A stretch of 64,000 nt of DNA from Bacteroidota bacterium. GTDB taxonomy: Bacteria > Bacteroidota > Bacteroidia > AKYH767-A > OLB10. Positions within the stretch are counted from its first letter, which is position 1. Each line of letters starts with the position of its first letter. The position numbers and the translations under genes are program-made. The notes beneath the pieces were generated by a model. It was not told the DNA's origin. It made no database searches and saw nothing but the letters and a program-made list of their open reading frames with translations. This document shows, in pieces, positions 22,584 through 31,404 of the stretch. Location of the stretch: the NCBI GenBank assembly GCA_016721435.1, contig JADKIC010000023.1, positions 11,686 to 75,685 of the forward strand, in the 5' to 3' direction.

Positions 22584-22619
22584 AAACCGGCACTCGACCA
22601 AGCGTCGCTCTGCCGGTTT
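22584..22619 (-). terminator. Stem-loop between atpE and atpF
   Basis: AAACCGGCA (22584-22592) pairs perfectly with TGCCGGTTT (22611-22619) around an 18-base loop. Read in the operon direction it is followed by AATTC rather than a U-run, so it is more likely a processing, stability or attenuation structure behind the highly needed c subunit than a full terminator. Confidence 0.55.
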
Positions 22620-22638
22620 TTGTTGTTTTTACAATCGC

Positions 22639-22899
22639 TTATTTGGTAAGGATTGCAAGCAGGCCGATTACCATCGCGAAGAAGGCAGCTCCTTCAACGA
22701 GTGCAGCAGCAAGAATCATGTTTCCGCGGATGTCGCCTGATGCTTCAGGTTGACGTGCGATTGATTCAAGTGCGGAACCACCGATGCGACCGATACCGAT
22801 ACCGGCACCGATGGCAGCAAGACCAGCTCCAACAGCAGCAAGACCGTAGCCCATTCCGATGTTCTCGGCAGCTGCCTGAAGTAAGATGTTTGATAACAT
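22639..22899 (-). CDS. atpE: ATP synthase F0 c subunit
   Basis: Ring-forming proteolipid, 86 residues, two transmembrane helices joined by the polar loop ARQPEASGDIR. Helix one is glycine-rich (GAGLAAIGAGIGIGRIG), helix two carries the ion-binding glutamate in LVEGAAFFAM. The sodium-type signature (Gln in helix one and Glu-Ser/Thr in helix two) is absent, so proton coupling is inferred. Intact, between atpB and atpF. Confidence 0.97.
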   Translation of the reverse strand: MLSNILLQAAAENIGMGYGLAAVGAGLAAIGAGIGIGRIGGSALESIARQPEASGDIRGNMILAAALVEGAAFFAMVIGLLAILTK

Positions 22900-22936
22900 T
22901 GTGATTTGTATTTAAGGTAAGTAATAAATTTTTCTA

Positions 22937-24106
22937 TTAATGATGATGATCTTCAACGGCTGCTCCAATGTACACTGCACTCAACATGGTGAATACATAC
23001 GCTTGTAAGAAGGCCACCAATAATTCCAGTACCGTCATGAATACGGTGAAGATTAATGTTAATGGTGAAACTGCAAGTCCAACACCGGGACCGTTTTGCC
23101 CAAAGATGAAGATCAAACTGAAGAACGCCAGTGCGATGATATGTCCGGCAGTAATGTTGGCAAAAAGTCGAATCATCAATACGAAGGGACGTAAGAACAC
23201 TCCAAGAATTTCAATGGGTGTCAATAAAACCAAAACTCCTTTTGGCACACCGGGCATCATGAATACGTGTTCCCAGTAATTCTTATTGGCATTTACAGTT
23301 ACTATAATAAAGGTAAAAACAGCTAAAGTTAACGCTACACTAATGCTACCGGTTAGATTCGCTCCGAATGGAAATACCGGAATCAACCCCATCAGGTTAG
23401 CAATCCAAATGAAGAAGAATACCGTTAAAAGGTAGGGTAAATATTTTTCGTATTTATGTCCGATACTCGGCTTTATCAAATCATCTCTTACAAACATGAT
23501 GATAGGCTCCATCGCATTTTGCAATCCTGTTGGTGCAAGACCTTTCCGCTTACGGGTATAGGCACCGGCGATATTGGTAAAAATTAACAACATCAATCCG
23601 CAACAAATAAATATAGAGGCTACATTCTTAGTTATAGAAATATCAAAAATAGTTTTTGTCACTGCGTCATTGATGGTAGCATGATGTGCATCCATCTCCC
23701 CCATCTCATCTACGGCAACCACTTTCTGACCTTTCAACATATAACCATTATACGTTTTATGTCCGTGATCAAAACGTGAACTGCTAAACATCGCGAAACC
23801 GCGTTCAGAAGAATAAAGAATTATAGGAAGCGGAATTTCAGTATGACCCCAAAGATGCCATCCATGAGCATCGGCCACGTGTTCCATGATAATCTTTCCG
23901 GCATTCAGTTTTTCTTCTGCATGACCTGCCTCCGCGTGAGCTTCAGCAACATGACCATCTGCACCGGCTACCGCCGCGGTACTGTGATCTTCATTATCAG
24001 GAAGTTGATTATGGGTAGAGTCCTGGGCAACATTTATCGAGAAGATCAATGTGAACACCAAAAAGGTCAGGACCGAGAATATAGCTAAACGTTTGTTTTT
24101 CAACAT
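22937..24106 (-). CDS. atpB: ATP synthase F0 a subunit
   Basis: Proton-channel subunit. 389 residues, long for the family because of an N-terminal extension: a signal-like segment (LAIFSVLTFLVFTLIFSINV) and a His/Ala/Glu-rich periplasmic part (HVAEAHAEAGHAEEK) as found in Bacteroidota homologues. The membrane core contains the essential arginine in VLMIRLFANITAGHIIAL and the usual glutamine/glycine-rich final helices; the tail is EDHHH. First gene of the operon, with a -7 box 31 bases upstream. Intact. Confidence 0.95.
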   Translation of the reverse strand: MLKNKRLAIFSVLTFLVFTLIFSINVAQDSTHNQLPDNEDHSTAAVAGADGHVAEAHAEAGHAEEKLNAGKIIMEHVADAHGWHLWGHTEIPLPIILYSSERGFAMFSSSRFDHGHKTYNGYMLKGQKVVAVDEMGEMDAHHATINDAVTKTIFDISITKNVASIFICCGLMLLIFTNIAGAYTRKRKGLAPTGLQNAMEPIIMFVRDDLIKPSIGHKYEKYLPYLLTVFFFIWIANLMGLIPVFPFGANLTGSISVALTLAVFTFIIVTVNANKNYWEHVFMMPGVPKGVLVLLTPIEILGVFLRPFVLMIRLFANITAGHIIALAFFSLIFIFGQNGPGVGLAVSPLTLIFTVFMTVLELLVAFLQAYVFTMLSAVYIGAAVEDHHH

Positions 24107-24136
24107 GATAGGCGCACCTATAGGTTATTGAGGTCG

Positions 24137-24144
24137 CAAAGGTA
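24137..24144 (-). promoter_or_regulatory. -7 promoter element of the atp operon (TACCTTTG)
   Basis: CAAAGGTA on the plus strand is TACCTTTG on the coding strand, a perfect TAnnTTTG, 31 bases before the atpB ATG. No clear -33 TTG in the expected window. Confidence 0.5.
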
Positions 24145-24425
24145 GATAAAAACGGAATATCTGAAACAGGAGAGATGAAATATCAATCAGAAGTTGGGAA
24201 TATCTCTCTTTTTCTTGTTCAATTCGAAACCTTCAAAATCTAGCAATTTCCAGGAATCACAATAGCCATAAATGCAGTATAAAATGCGTTATTAAAAATT
24301 CATATTGTTTTGATTTTAAACATATTTAGTACACTATTAATTATTATCTCAATATATTATAGTAATTATTAATTTATACTATATTATTTATTAGATTTAA
24401 CTGAAATAGTTCTATAAAATCATCG
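24145..24425. other. AT-rich divergent intergenic region
   Basis: Region between the divergent atpB and DUF4143 ATPase genes. 24290-24420 is very AT-rich with runs such as TTAATTATTATC. No gene or structured RNA recognised. Confidence 0.5.
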
Positions 24426-24433
24426 TATATTTG
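24426..24433 (+). promoter_or_regulatory. -7 promoter element (TATATTTG)
   Basis: TATATTTG, a perfect TAnnTTTG, ends four bases before the ATG at 24438, which predicts a leaderless or nearly leaderless transcript for the ATPase gene. Confidence 0.5.
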
Positions 24434-24437
24434 CTAA

Positions 24438-25634
24438 ATGGAATATCTCCGGACACTTTTAAATACCCTGAAATACAGAGTAGAAGAACCACGCAGATTT
24501 ATTCAGGTCGTAGCAGGTCCCCGACAAGTGGGCAAAACCACACTGGTACGAAAACTCGCCACCATTCTGGATTTTCCTTGTTTGTATTTGTCGGGAGATG
24601 AGTCTCCGGGCTATCAGTCGGGTGTTTGGCTCGACCAGCAATGGGAAGCTATCCGATCAGAGATTGCGAAGAGCAGTGCGGACGAGGGTTTGCTGATCAT
24701 TGACGAGGTGCATAAAATTCCGGATTGGAGTGGTCAGGTGAAGAAGCATTGGGATAGAGATACGCATCAGCAAACACCGGTTAAAGTAATACTACTGGGT
24801 TCGGCGCAGATGCTGGTACAAAAAGGACTCACGGATTCACTCGCAGGTCGATTCGAGCGGATATATGCTCCGCAATGGTCGCTGCAGGAGATGCAGGATG
24901 CGTTCGGTTTCACCCTCGATCAATATCTCTGGTATGGCGGTTATCCGGGAGGTGCAGCGCTGATTCACGACGAAAACCGCTGGAAACAATATATCCGCGA
25001 ATCGATTATTCGTACCGCCCTACAGCAGGATATACTCTCCGTCACCCGCATTGATAAGCCCGCATTAATGGCGCAAGTATTTGAATTATCCTGCATGCAT
25101 AGCGGACAAATCATTTCTCTTCAAAAACTAGCCGGACAATTACAGGATGCCGGAAATGTTACTACGGTAGCCTGGTATCTGGAGCTGTTGTCGGATGCAG
25201 GTTTCATCACCGGTTTACAGAAATATGCGGGTAACGCGATTCGAAAACGCTCGTCGCCGCCTAAGTTACAGGTCCATGACAACGCATTAATGACTGCTTT
25301 ACTTCCCTATACGTTTGAAGAAGCCAAGGCGGATCGTTCGCTCTGGGGACGCATCACTGAATCTGCAGTTGGAACACACCTCCTGCGCCTTCACCGCGAT
25401 GAACAGGCTACCTTGCATTATTGGCGCGAAGGAGGCAACGAAGTAGATTTTGTATCTGCTATGGGCGAACGGTTAACGGCCATTGAAGTAAAAAGCGGCG
25501 AGAAAACGGGTATTCAGAAAGGACTGGAGGTTTTCGGTAAGTCCTATCCGTTAGCCAAACGAATCCTGCTGGACAAGTCCTCTGCAACTACATGGGAAGA
25601 AGCCCTGCGGTGGAAGACGATTCGGGCGTTGTAA
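24438..25634 (+). CDS. AAA ATPase with DUF4143 domain (COG1373 family)
   Basis: 398-residue ATP-binding protein. N-terminal AAA module with Walker A (AGPRQVGKTTLVRK, about residue 26) and Walker B (LLIIDEVHK, about residue 93), followed by a sensor-like LLGSAQ. The C-terminal DUF4143 region ends with a PD-(D/E)xK nuclease-like core (NEVDFVSA ... TAIEVKSG, about residues 335-355). The family is widespread in multiple copies in Bacteroidota and archaea and its role is not established; toxin-like or defence roles have been suggested from its distribution only. Intact and monocistronic, with its own -7 box. The stop codon abuts a palindromic minisatellite. Confidence 0.9.
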   Translation: MEYLRTLLNTLKYRVEEPRRFIQVVAGPRQVGKTTLVRKLATILDFPCLYLSGDESPGYQSGVWLDQQWEAIRSEIAKSSADEGLLIIDEVHKIPDWSGQVKKHWDRDTHQQTPVKVILLGSAQMLVQKGLTDSLAGRFERIYAPQWSLQEMQDAFGFTLDQYLWYGGYPGGAALIHDENRWKQYIRESIIRTALQQDILSVTRIDKPALMAQVFELSCMHSGQIISLQKLAGQLQDAGNVTTVAWYLELLSDAGFITGLQKYAGNAIRKRSSPPKLQVHDNALMTALLPYTFEEAKADRSLWGRITESAVGTHLLRLHRDEQATLHYWREGGNEVDFVSAMGERLTAIEVKSGEKTGIQKGLEVFGKSYPLAKRILLDKSSATTWEEALRWKTIRAL

Positions 25635-25992
25635 TGACAGGTCGCGACACGTCATTACGATGCGACCGCGACGATGTGATGATGGTGACCGCGATGATGG
25701 TGACCGCGATGATGTGATGAGTGACCGCGATGATGTGATGATGGTGACCGCGATGATGTGATGATGGTGACCGCGATGATGTGATGATGGTGACCGCGAT
25801 GATGTGATGATGTGACCGCGATGATGTGATGATTGTGACCGCGATGATGGGATGATGGTGCCCGCGATGATGTGATGATGGTGACCGCGATGATGTGATA
25901 ATGGTGACCGCGATGATGTGATGATGTGACCGCGATGATGGGATGATGTGACCGCGATGATGTGATGATGGTGACAGGTCGCGACCGGTCAC
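25633..25992. repeat. Minisatellite of about 22-23-bp units bounded by imperfect palindromes
   Basis: About thirteen units of GACCGCGATGATG plus a variable TGATGATGGT tail fill 25680-25970, between the convergent stop codons of the ATPase and the first T9SS paralogue. Both ends carry an imperfect copy of the palindrome TGACAGGTCGCGACCTGTCA (25635-25655 and 25972-25991). Unit length varies (15 to 23 bases) through small deletions. The same palindrome and unit recur at 34118-34360. The array has no stops in one frame and gives a His-rich translation, which I do not regard as a gene. Confidence 0.9.
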
Positions 25993-25995
25993 TAC

Positions 25996-28677
25996 TTACA
26001 TTTTAACAAATTTCACACTCTTCGTTACTCCATTAACGTTATATCGTATGAAATACACACCTGAATTCAAATCACCAAGATCGAATTTGAATTGCTTGAA
26101 ACATTTCCCCTGATAAAGATCCTTTAGTTTCTGCCCATATATACTATAAAGTTCGAGTGAGAGTGTCGCATTTGTTACATTCATTGTTTCCACAATTAAC
26201 TCCTGCGTTACGGGATTTGGGAAAACACCTAAATTTATTTGTGGAGAGCTAACCTCTAGTCCGGTGGGAGTCACCACTCGTGTATAAATCGTATTTGTAA
26301 CGACAGCTTCATTGAAATCAAAATAAATCAAAGCCATGTTTCGGACATTCTTGGTGGTCCACAATTTCTCCTTGGGCTTAATTTTATACCTTACAAAGCC
26401 ATGACTCGCCGGTTCATTGGTGTTACTATCTGCAAGCAATATGTTATCATATCTAAACTCAATAGCCTTTCCATAATCCACATAATTTACTATCACAGGA
26501 TGCGATGATGTCAGCAAATCGAAAGTGTTGAGGTAAAAATCAAGTGTATCGATGGGGTTAATAATTTTCACTGTAAATGCTGTATCTGTTCCTGTATTTT
26601 GGAATCGGATGATGTATTCCAAAGAAGGAATATTAGGGTACAGTGTGGAGAGCAATGTATCCTTATCCACTAATATATCATTCGGGTCATAACTTCCGGT
26701 CACTGTGACCTCCCAGGTCGCATTATTATTACTGGGATCCGCATCATTCGAAAGAGGAGTTATTTGTACATAAGCGTTCAATATACTTCCAATTGGGATG
26801 GTTGTACTAAGATTTACATACACTAGGATTTGTCCTCTTTGAAAAGGAGCTAAGGGCGGAAGAGTCCAAACGATTGAATCCGGATAGGTGTTTGCAGGAG
26901 TAACGCTGGATGAAATAAAGTTAACATAGGGGAATAAATGAAACACGATGTTTGGATTTTGAACAGTAGTTCCAACATTCTCATAATTGATCATATAACT
27001 TCCATTAAAGCCCGGACGAAATGGTGTTTGGGGCGTTATACTAATGCGTAAATCGTCTGAGGTACTGATGGGCTGAAATGCAAAATCCCTGAGTGAATCT
27101 ATTTGCTGAAATTGAGTAAGATTCACATTATGAGATAGGGGAAATGGGGAATAATAGTTCAAAATTGCTGGCGAAATCACATAACTTCCACTATCATAAA
27201 TAGGTAAAGAATAGGTACCATCGAATCCGGTATTGGTAAAGTAGTTTGAATTTATAGTAAGAATCTTTAGTAACTTTATTTCTGCTTCAAGAGAATCTTT
27301 TATTTGATTTCCATTTAAATCTACAAAGGCTTTACCGGTAACATAATTAAAATTCTCTGTCAGCTTTACCACCCAAAAATCAGTCGATCCTCTATTAAGT
27401 TCTGTTTTATCACCGGATTGAGTTGAATTTGAATATCCACCACAAATAAAATCCCCATCCGCTGTTACAGTAACAGAAGTAACATTATCCAGTGAATTAC
27501 CATTAAGCGTGTTTTGCCATACTATATTTCCTGCATTACTCAATTTCAACAGCCAATAATCGCTAGAACCATAATTTATTTCAGACTTGTCACCATTGAG
27601 ATAGGTATTAGAGGTAAATCCACAAAAGTAACCCCCGTCAGGCGCCAACACCATACCTCCCAATAAATCTGAACCTGAACCCCCAATGGTTTCTTGCCAT
27701 TCAATGTTTCCAATGCTATCCAACTTAACAATCCACCCGTCATCTCCACCCTTCGAAGCTTCACTTTTATCAAATGAAACAGGAGATTTCGATGTTCCAC
27801 CACAAATGAATCCTCCTGCCGGCAATGCTACAATGGAGACTAACTTATCTACATTTGATCCCCCTATTGTATTCTGCCATTGAATCCCACCTGCGCTATC
27901 TAACTTAACTATCCAATAATCTTGATTGCCTAAACAAACTTCTGTTTTATCACCATTGATATTTGATAAAGAATAACCTCCACATATATATCCACCATCT
28001 ACTGTTGCTTCTAGTGAAACTAAAATATCAACACCGCTGCCCCCAATCGTTTTATCCCAAAGTACATTTCCTACACTATCTAATTTCACTATCCAATAAT
28101 CTTCACTCCCTTTACAGAACTGTGATTTGTCACCGGAAATATTTGAACGTGATGTGCCACCCCATATATAACCTCCATCTGATGTTAATGCCATGGAATA
28201 TAAATAATCTTCACCACTTCCCCCAATTGTATGTTGCCAGGAGATGTTTCCACTACTATCCAGTTTAACAACCCAATAATCATTTCCTCCAATACTATTC
28301 TCCGATTTATCTCCTGATCCGGCTGAAGAGGAATATCCGCCGCAAATAAATCCACCTTCCGGGGTTTTTAAAATAGTTTTCAATATATCATCATTAAAAC
28401 CACCTATTGTATTTTGCCATTGGATGGAACCTGCGCTATCCAGTTTAATTACCCAATAATCATCTCCACCAACTCCAAGCTCTGTCTTATCTCCTCCAAT
28501 TCCTGAATTAGATTCCCCACCCATTATCAGACCTCCTTCAGGTAAAGCGACAATTGACCATAAATTATCAGTACTGAATCCCCCAATCGTTTTCTGCCAC
28601 TCTATTTCCTGCGCGGAAACAGACGAAACAATCAATATAAAAAATAATAACAACTTAAAACAAATTCGATTTCTCAT
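25996..28677 (-). CDS. T9SS protein with seven propeller-type repeats (tandem paralogue 1)
   Basis: 893 residues, intact. Signal peptide (CFKLLLFFILIVSSVSAQ), then seven repeats of about 58 residues with the pattern WQ.TIGG...D...DGGYICGGYS.S..SGDKTE...G..DYWIVKLDS.GN; seven such repeats suggest a seven-bladed beta-propeller. Next comes a short calcium-binding-like segment (GKAFVDLNGNQIKDSLEAE), a DUF11-like domain (FRPGFNGSYMINYENVGT), a DUF7619-type domain (SYDPNDILVDKDTL ... FQNTGTDTAFTVKI ... YFDFNEAVVTNTI) and a T9SS sorting domain (LGVFPNPVTQELIVE ... KSVKFVKM). Exported to the cell surface; ligand unknown. Follows paralogue 2 by 18 bases, so the three genes are probably co-transcribed. 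Confidence 0.88.
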   Translation of the reverse strand: MRNRICFKLLLFFILIVSSVSAQEIEWQKTIGGFSTDNLWSIVALPEGGLIMGGESNSGIGGDKTELGVGGDDYWVIKLDSAGSIQWQNTIGGFNDDILKTILKTPEGGFICGGYSSSAGSGDKSENSIGGNDYWVVKLDSSGNISWQHTIGGSGEDYLYSMALTSDGGYIWGGTSRSNISGDKSQFCKGSEDYWIVKLDSVGNVLWDKTIGGSGVDILVSLEATVDGGYICGGYSLSNINGDKTEVCLGNQDYWIVKLDSAGGIQWQNTIGGSNVDKLVSIVALPAGGFICGGTSKSPVSFDKSEASKGGDDGWIVKLDSIGNIEWQETIGGSGSDLLGGMVLAPDGGYFCGFTSNTYLNGDKSEINYGSSDYWLLKLSNAGNIVWQNTLNGNSLDNVTSVTVTADGDFICGGYSNSTQSGDKTELNRGSTDFWVVKLTENFNYVTGKAFVDLNGNQIKDSLEAEIKLLKILTINSNYFTNTGFDGTYSLPIYDSGSYVISPAILNYYSPFPLSHNVNLTQFQQIDSLRDFAFQPISTSDDLRISITPQTPFRPGFNGSYMINYENVGTTVQNPNIVFHLFPYVNFISSSVTPANTYPDSIVWTLPPLAPFQRGQILVYVNLSTTIPIGSILNAYVQITPLSNDADPSNNNATWEVTVTGSYDPNDILVDKDTLLSTLYPNIPSLEYIIRFQNTGTDTAFTVKIINPIDTLDFYLNTFDLLTSSHPVIVNYVDYGKAIEFRYDNILLADSNTNEPASHGFVRYKIKPKEKLWTTKNVRNMALIYFDFNEAVVTNTIYTRVVTPTGLEVSSPQINLGVFPNPVTQELIVETMNVTNATLSLELYSIYGQKLKDLYQGKCFKQFKFDLGDLNSGVYFIRYNVNGVTKSVKFVKM

Positions 28678-28697
28678 GATAGTATATGATTATAAAC

Positions 28698-31391
28698 TTA
28701 CATTTTAACAAATTTCACACTCTTCGTAACTCCATCCACGTTATACTGCAATAAATACACCCCGGCATTCAATCCGGTGAGATCAAATTTTCCTTTCCAG
28801 CCGGCATTTCCGATACGGTCATGATAAAGTGCTCTTGTCTTTTGACCATAGAGGTTAAATAAATCAATGCTGATACTCTTTCCGGCAGGACCAACTATTT
28901 CAACAAAGAGTTCATTGGTGGCGGGGTTGGGATATAATTTAATCTCTGTGTTCTTTTCAACATAATTAATCCCCGTCGGTGTAACAATCTTTGTCATCGC
29001 CTTATTAGTAATCACCGGTTCATTAAAATCAAAATAGATGGCTGCAAAATTTTTAATGGAATCGCCTACTTGTAAATTCGATTTCGGTTTGATGCGATAC
29101 CGTACAAACCCATGACTGGCGGGTTCATTCACATTGCTGTCGGGAAGTAAGATATTATTGAACAAAAATTCCATGTTACGCTCGTGATAAATGAAACGCA
29201 TATCCAGGGGATGGGATGCCGCAACAAATTCAAGTGTATTCAAATCCAATTTAAAAGTATCTAATGGATTCAGAATTTTTACGGTGAAGGCGGTGTCAGT
29301 ACCGGTGTTTTGAAATCGGATGAGATACTCCAGGTAAGGGGGATTTGGAAAAACGTTGGAGAATAAAGTATCCTGATCCACTAAGATATCATTGGGGTCC
29401 ATACTGCTGGTGATGGTGACTTCCCAGGTAGCGTTGTTACAACTGGGGTTTACATCATTTACAATAGGAAATATCTGCGCATAAGAATTCAAAATGGTGC
29501 CGATGGGAATAGTGGGAGACAAATTTACCGTGACCAAAATTTGTCCCGTTTGAAAAGGAGCAAGTGGAGATAAATTCCAAACTACTGAATCAGGATAAAT
29601 AAAACTTGGTGTTAAACTCGAGCTAAAAAAATTTGTATTGGAGAAAATCCTAAAAACAATGGTTGGACTTTGTGTTGTGGTTCCTACATTCTCGTAATTG
29701 AGCATATAACTGCCATTGAAGCCGGGGCGAAAACCTCCTAATGGGGTAATGGTCATACAGAGATTGTCAAAAACCATGGCTGGTTGAAAAGCAAAATCAT
29801 TAAGTGAATCTACTTGATTTATTCCAGAAAAAATAGCTGAATGTACAATTGGAGTTGGTAAGTAAAAAGTATAATTTGTTGATGGACTTACTTGAAATTG
29901 CCCACTATCTAAAACTGGAACATAATATTTTCCATTATTCCCTGAAAATCCAATTCGTCCAGAATTAAATTGGGTAATTTTCGTATTTGAAATACCCGGT
30001 TCCAAATTATTTTGGATAGAATCACTATTTAAATCAGCAAAAGCTTTTCCTTCAATAGAATTATAATTACTAGTCAATTTTACAAGCCAAAATCAGAAGA
30101 TCCATTACTATTAGTTATTTTATCCATTGAAATACCACTACTTGAATATCCCCCAATTAAAAATTCACCTTCTGACGACTGAAAACCATCATATACATAG
30201 TCTGTATCAATTCCACCAATCGTATTTTGCCAAACAATATTGCCAATAGAGTCAAGTTTGATTATCCAATAATCATATTGACCTACCCTGTTCTCATATT
30301 TGTTCCCTGAAATATTTGAAGCGGAATATCCACCAACAAGGTAGCCACCGTCATGCGTTTGAATAACAGCATTGCAATCTTCAGATGTTTCGCCACCAAG
30401 GTTTACTTGCCATTGAAGATTTCCTACAGAATCTAACTTTACAACCCAAACATCCTCATTACCAAAATTTTTTTCAGTTTTAACACCAGAAATACCCGAT
30501 TCTGAATTTCCAACACAAATAAATCCATTATCCTTTGAAGATTGAATCGACCTCATAATATCTACCTCTGTACCCCCAAGTACATTTTGCCAAAGTATGT
30601 TTCCTTGTTCATCTAATTTTACGATATAAAAATCAAATAATCCTAAACAAGCTACAGTTTTAGTTCCTGAAATATCCGATCCCGATGAACCACCACAAAC
30701 AATTCCTCCGTCTGGAGTTAATACCATTGAAAACAATAATTCTCCATAATTTCCACCGATTGTTTTGTCCCAAAGAATTTGTCCTAAAGAATCAATTCTC
30801 ACTATCCAAAAATCATCGCTACCCCAACTAGGAGAGGTCTTATCACCAGAAATGCCAGAGCTTGAATGTCCACTAAGTACAAATCCTCCATCCGAGACTT
30901 GAGCTATATTACAAGCTATATCTAAACCACTTCCCCCTATTGTATTTTGCCATTCAATATTTCCAATATTGCTAAGTTTAACAACCCAGTAGTCATGTGA
31001 ACCTAAACAGTTTTCAGTTTTATCTCCTGAAATATTAGAATCTGTGTATCCAAGACAAATATACCCCTCCATCAGAAGTATGTTGAATTTCTGAAATTAT
31101 ATCCCATCCACTTCCTCCTAGTGTTTTCTCCCATTCAATATTATTATTTGAATCCAATTTTACAATCCAAAAATCCATTAGGCCACGACAAGCTTCTGTT
31201 TTATCTCCAGAAATTCCAGACATAGATCCACCCCCACAAATAACTCCTCCATCTGAAGTTTCCTTTATTGAACTTAGCATTTCAAGATCAGATCCACCTA
31301 TCGTTTTCTGCCACTCTATCTCCTGAGCAAAAACATTTGTGGCAAAGAGCAAACACATTACCATCAACTTAAAATAATTTCGCTTCTTCAT
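28698..31391 (-). CDS. T9SS protein with seven propeller-type repeats (tandem paralogue 2, two frameshifts)
   Basis: Same architecture as its two neighbours: signal peptide from ATG 31391 (MKKRNYFKLMVMCLLFATNV), seven GGxxxD/DGGxxxGG/DxWxVKLDS repeats, calcium-binding-like segment (GKAFADLNSDSIQNNLEPG), DUF11-like, DUF7619-type and T9SS sorting domains ending KSVKFVKM. Shifts near 31060 and 30085 join the three frames. An in-frame start at 31418 exists but would overlap paralogue 3. The last 500 bases are nearly identical to the last 500 of paralogue 3 (31405-31920), while the repeat region is much more divergent. Confidence 0.85.
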
Positions 31392-31404
31392 GATAAAATT
31401 AAAT

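Noticed and set aside
22639..22899. Sodium-type c subunit
   Set aside because: Helix one has no Gln of the sodium signature and the key Glu is followed by Gly (VEGAAFF), so a proton site is more likely.
24438..25634. Part of a multi-gene defence island
   Set aside because: The DUF4143 ATPase stands alone; its neighbours are the atp operon and secreted-protein genes, with no other defence-type gene.
25680..25970. CRISPR array
   Set aside because: Units are only about 22-23 bases long and directly joined; there are no unique spacers of regular length and no cas genes.
25588..25992. His-rich protein gene on the minus strand
   Set aside because: It is the translation of the minisatellite; codon content simply follows the repeat unit and the frame overlaps the end of the ATPase gene.
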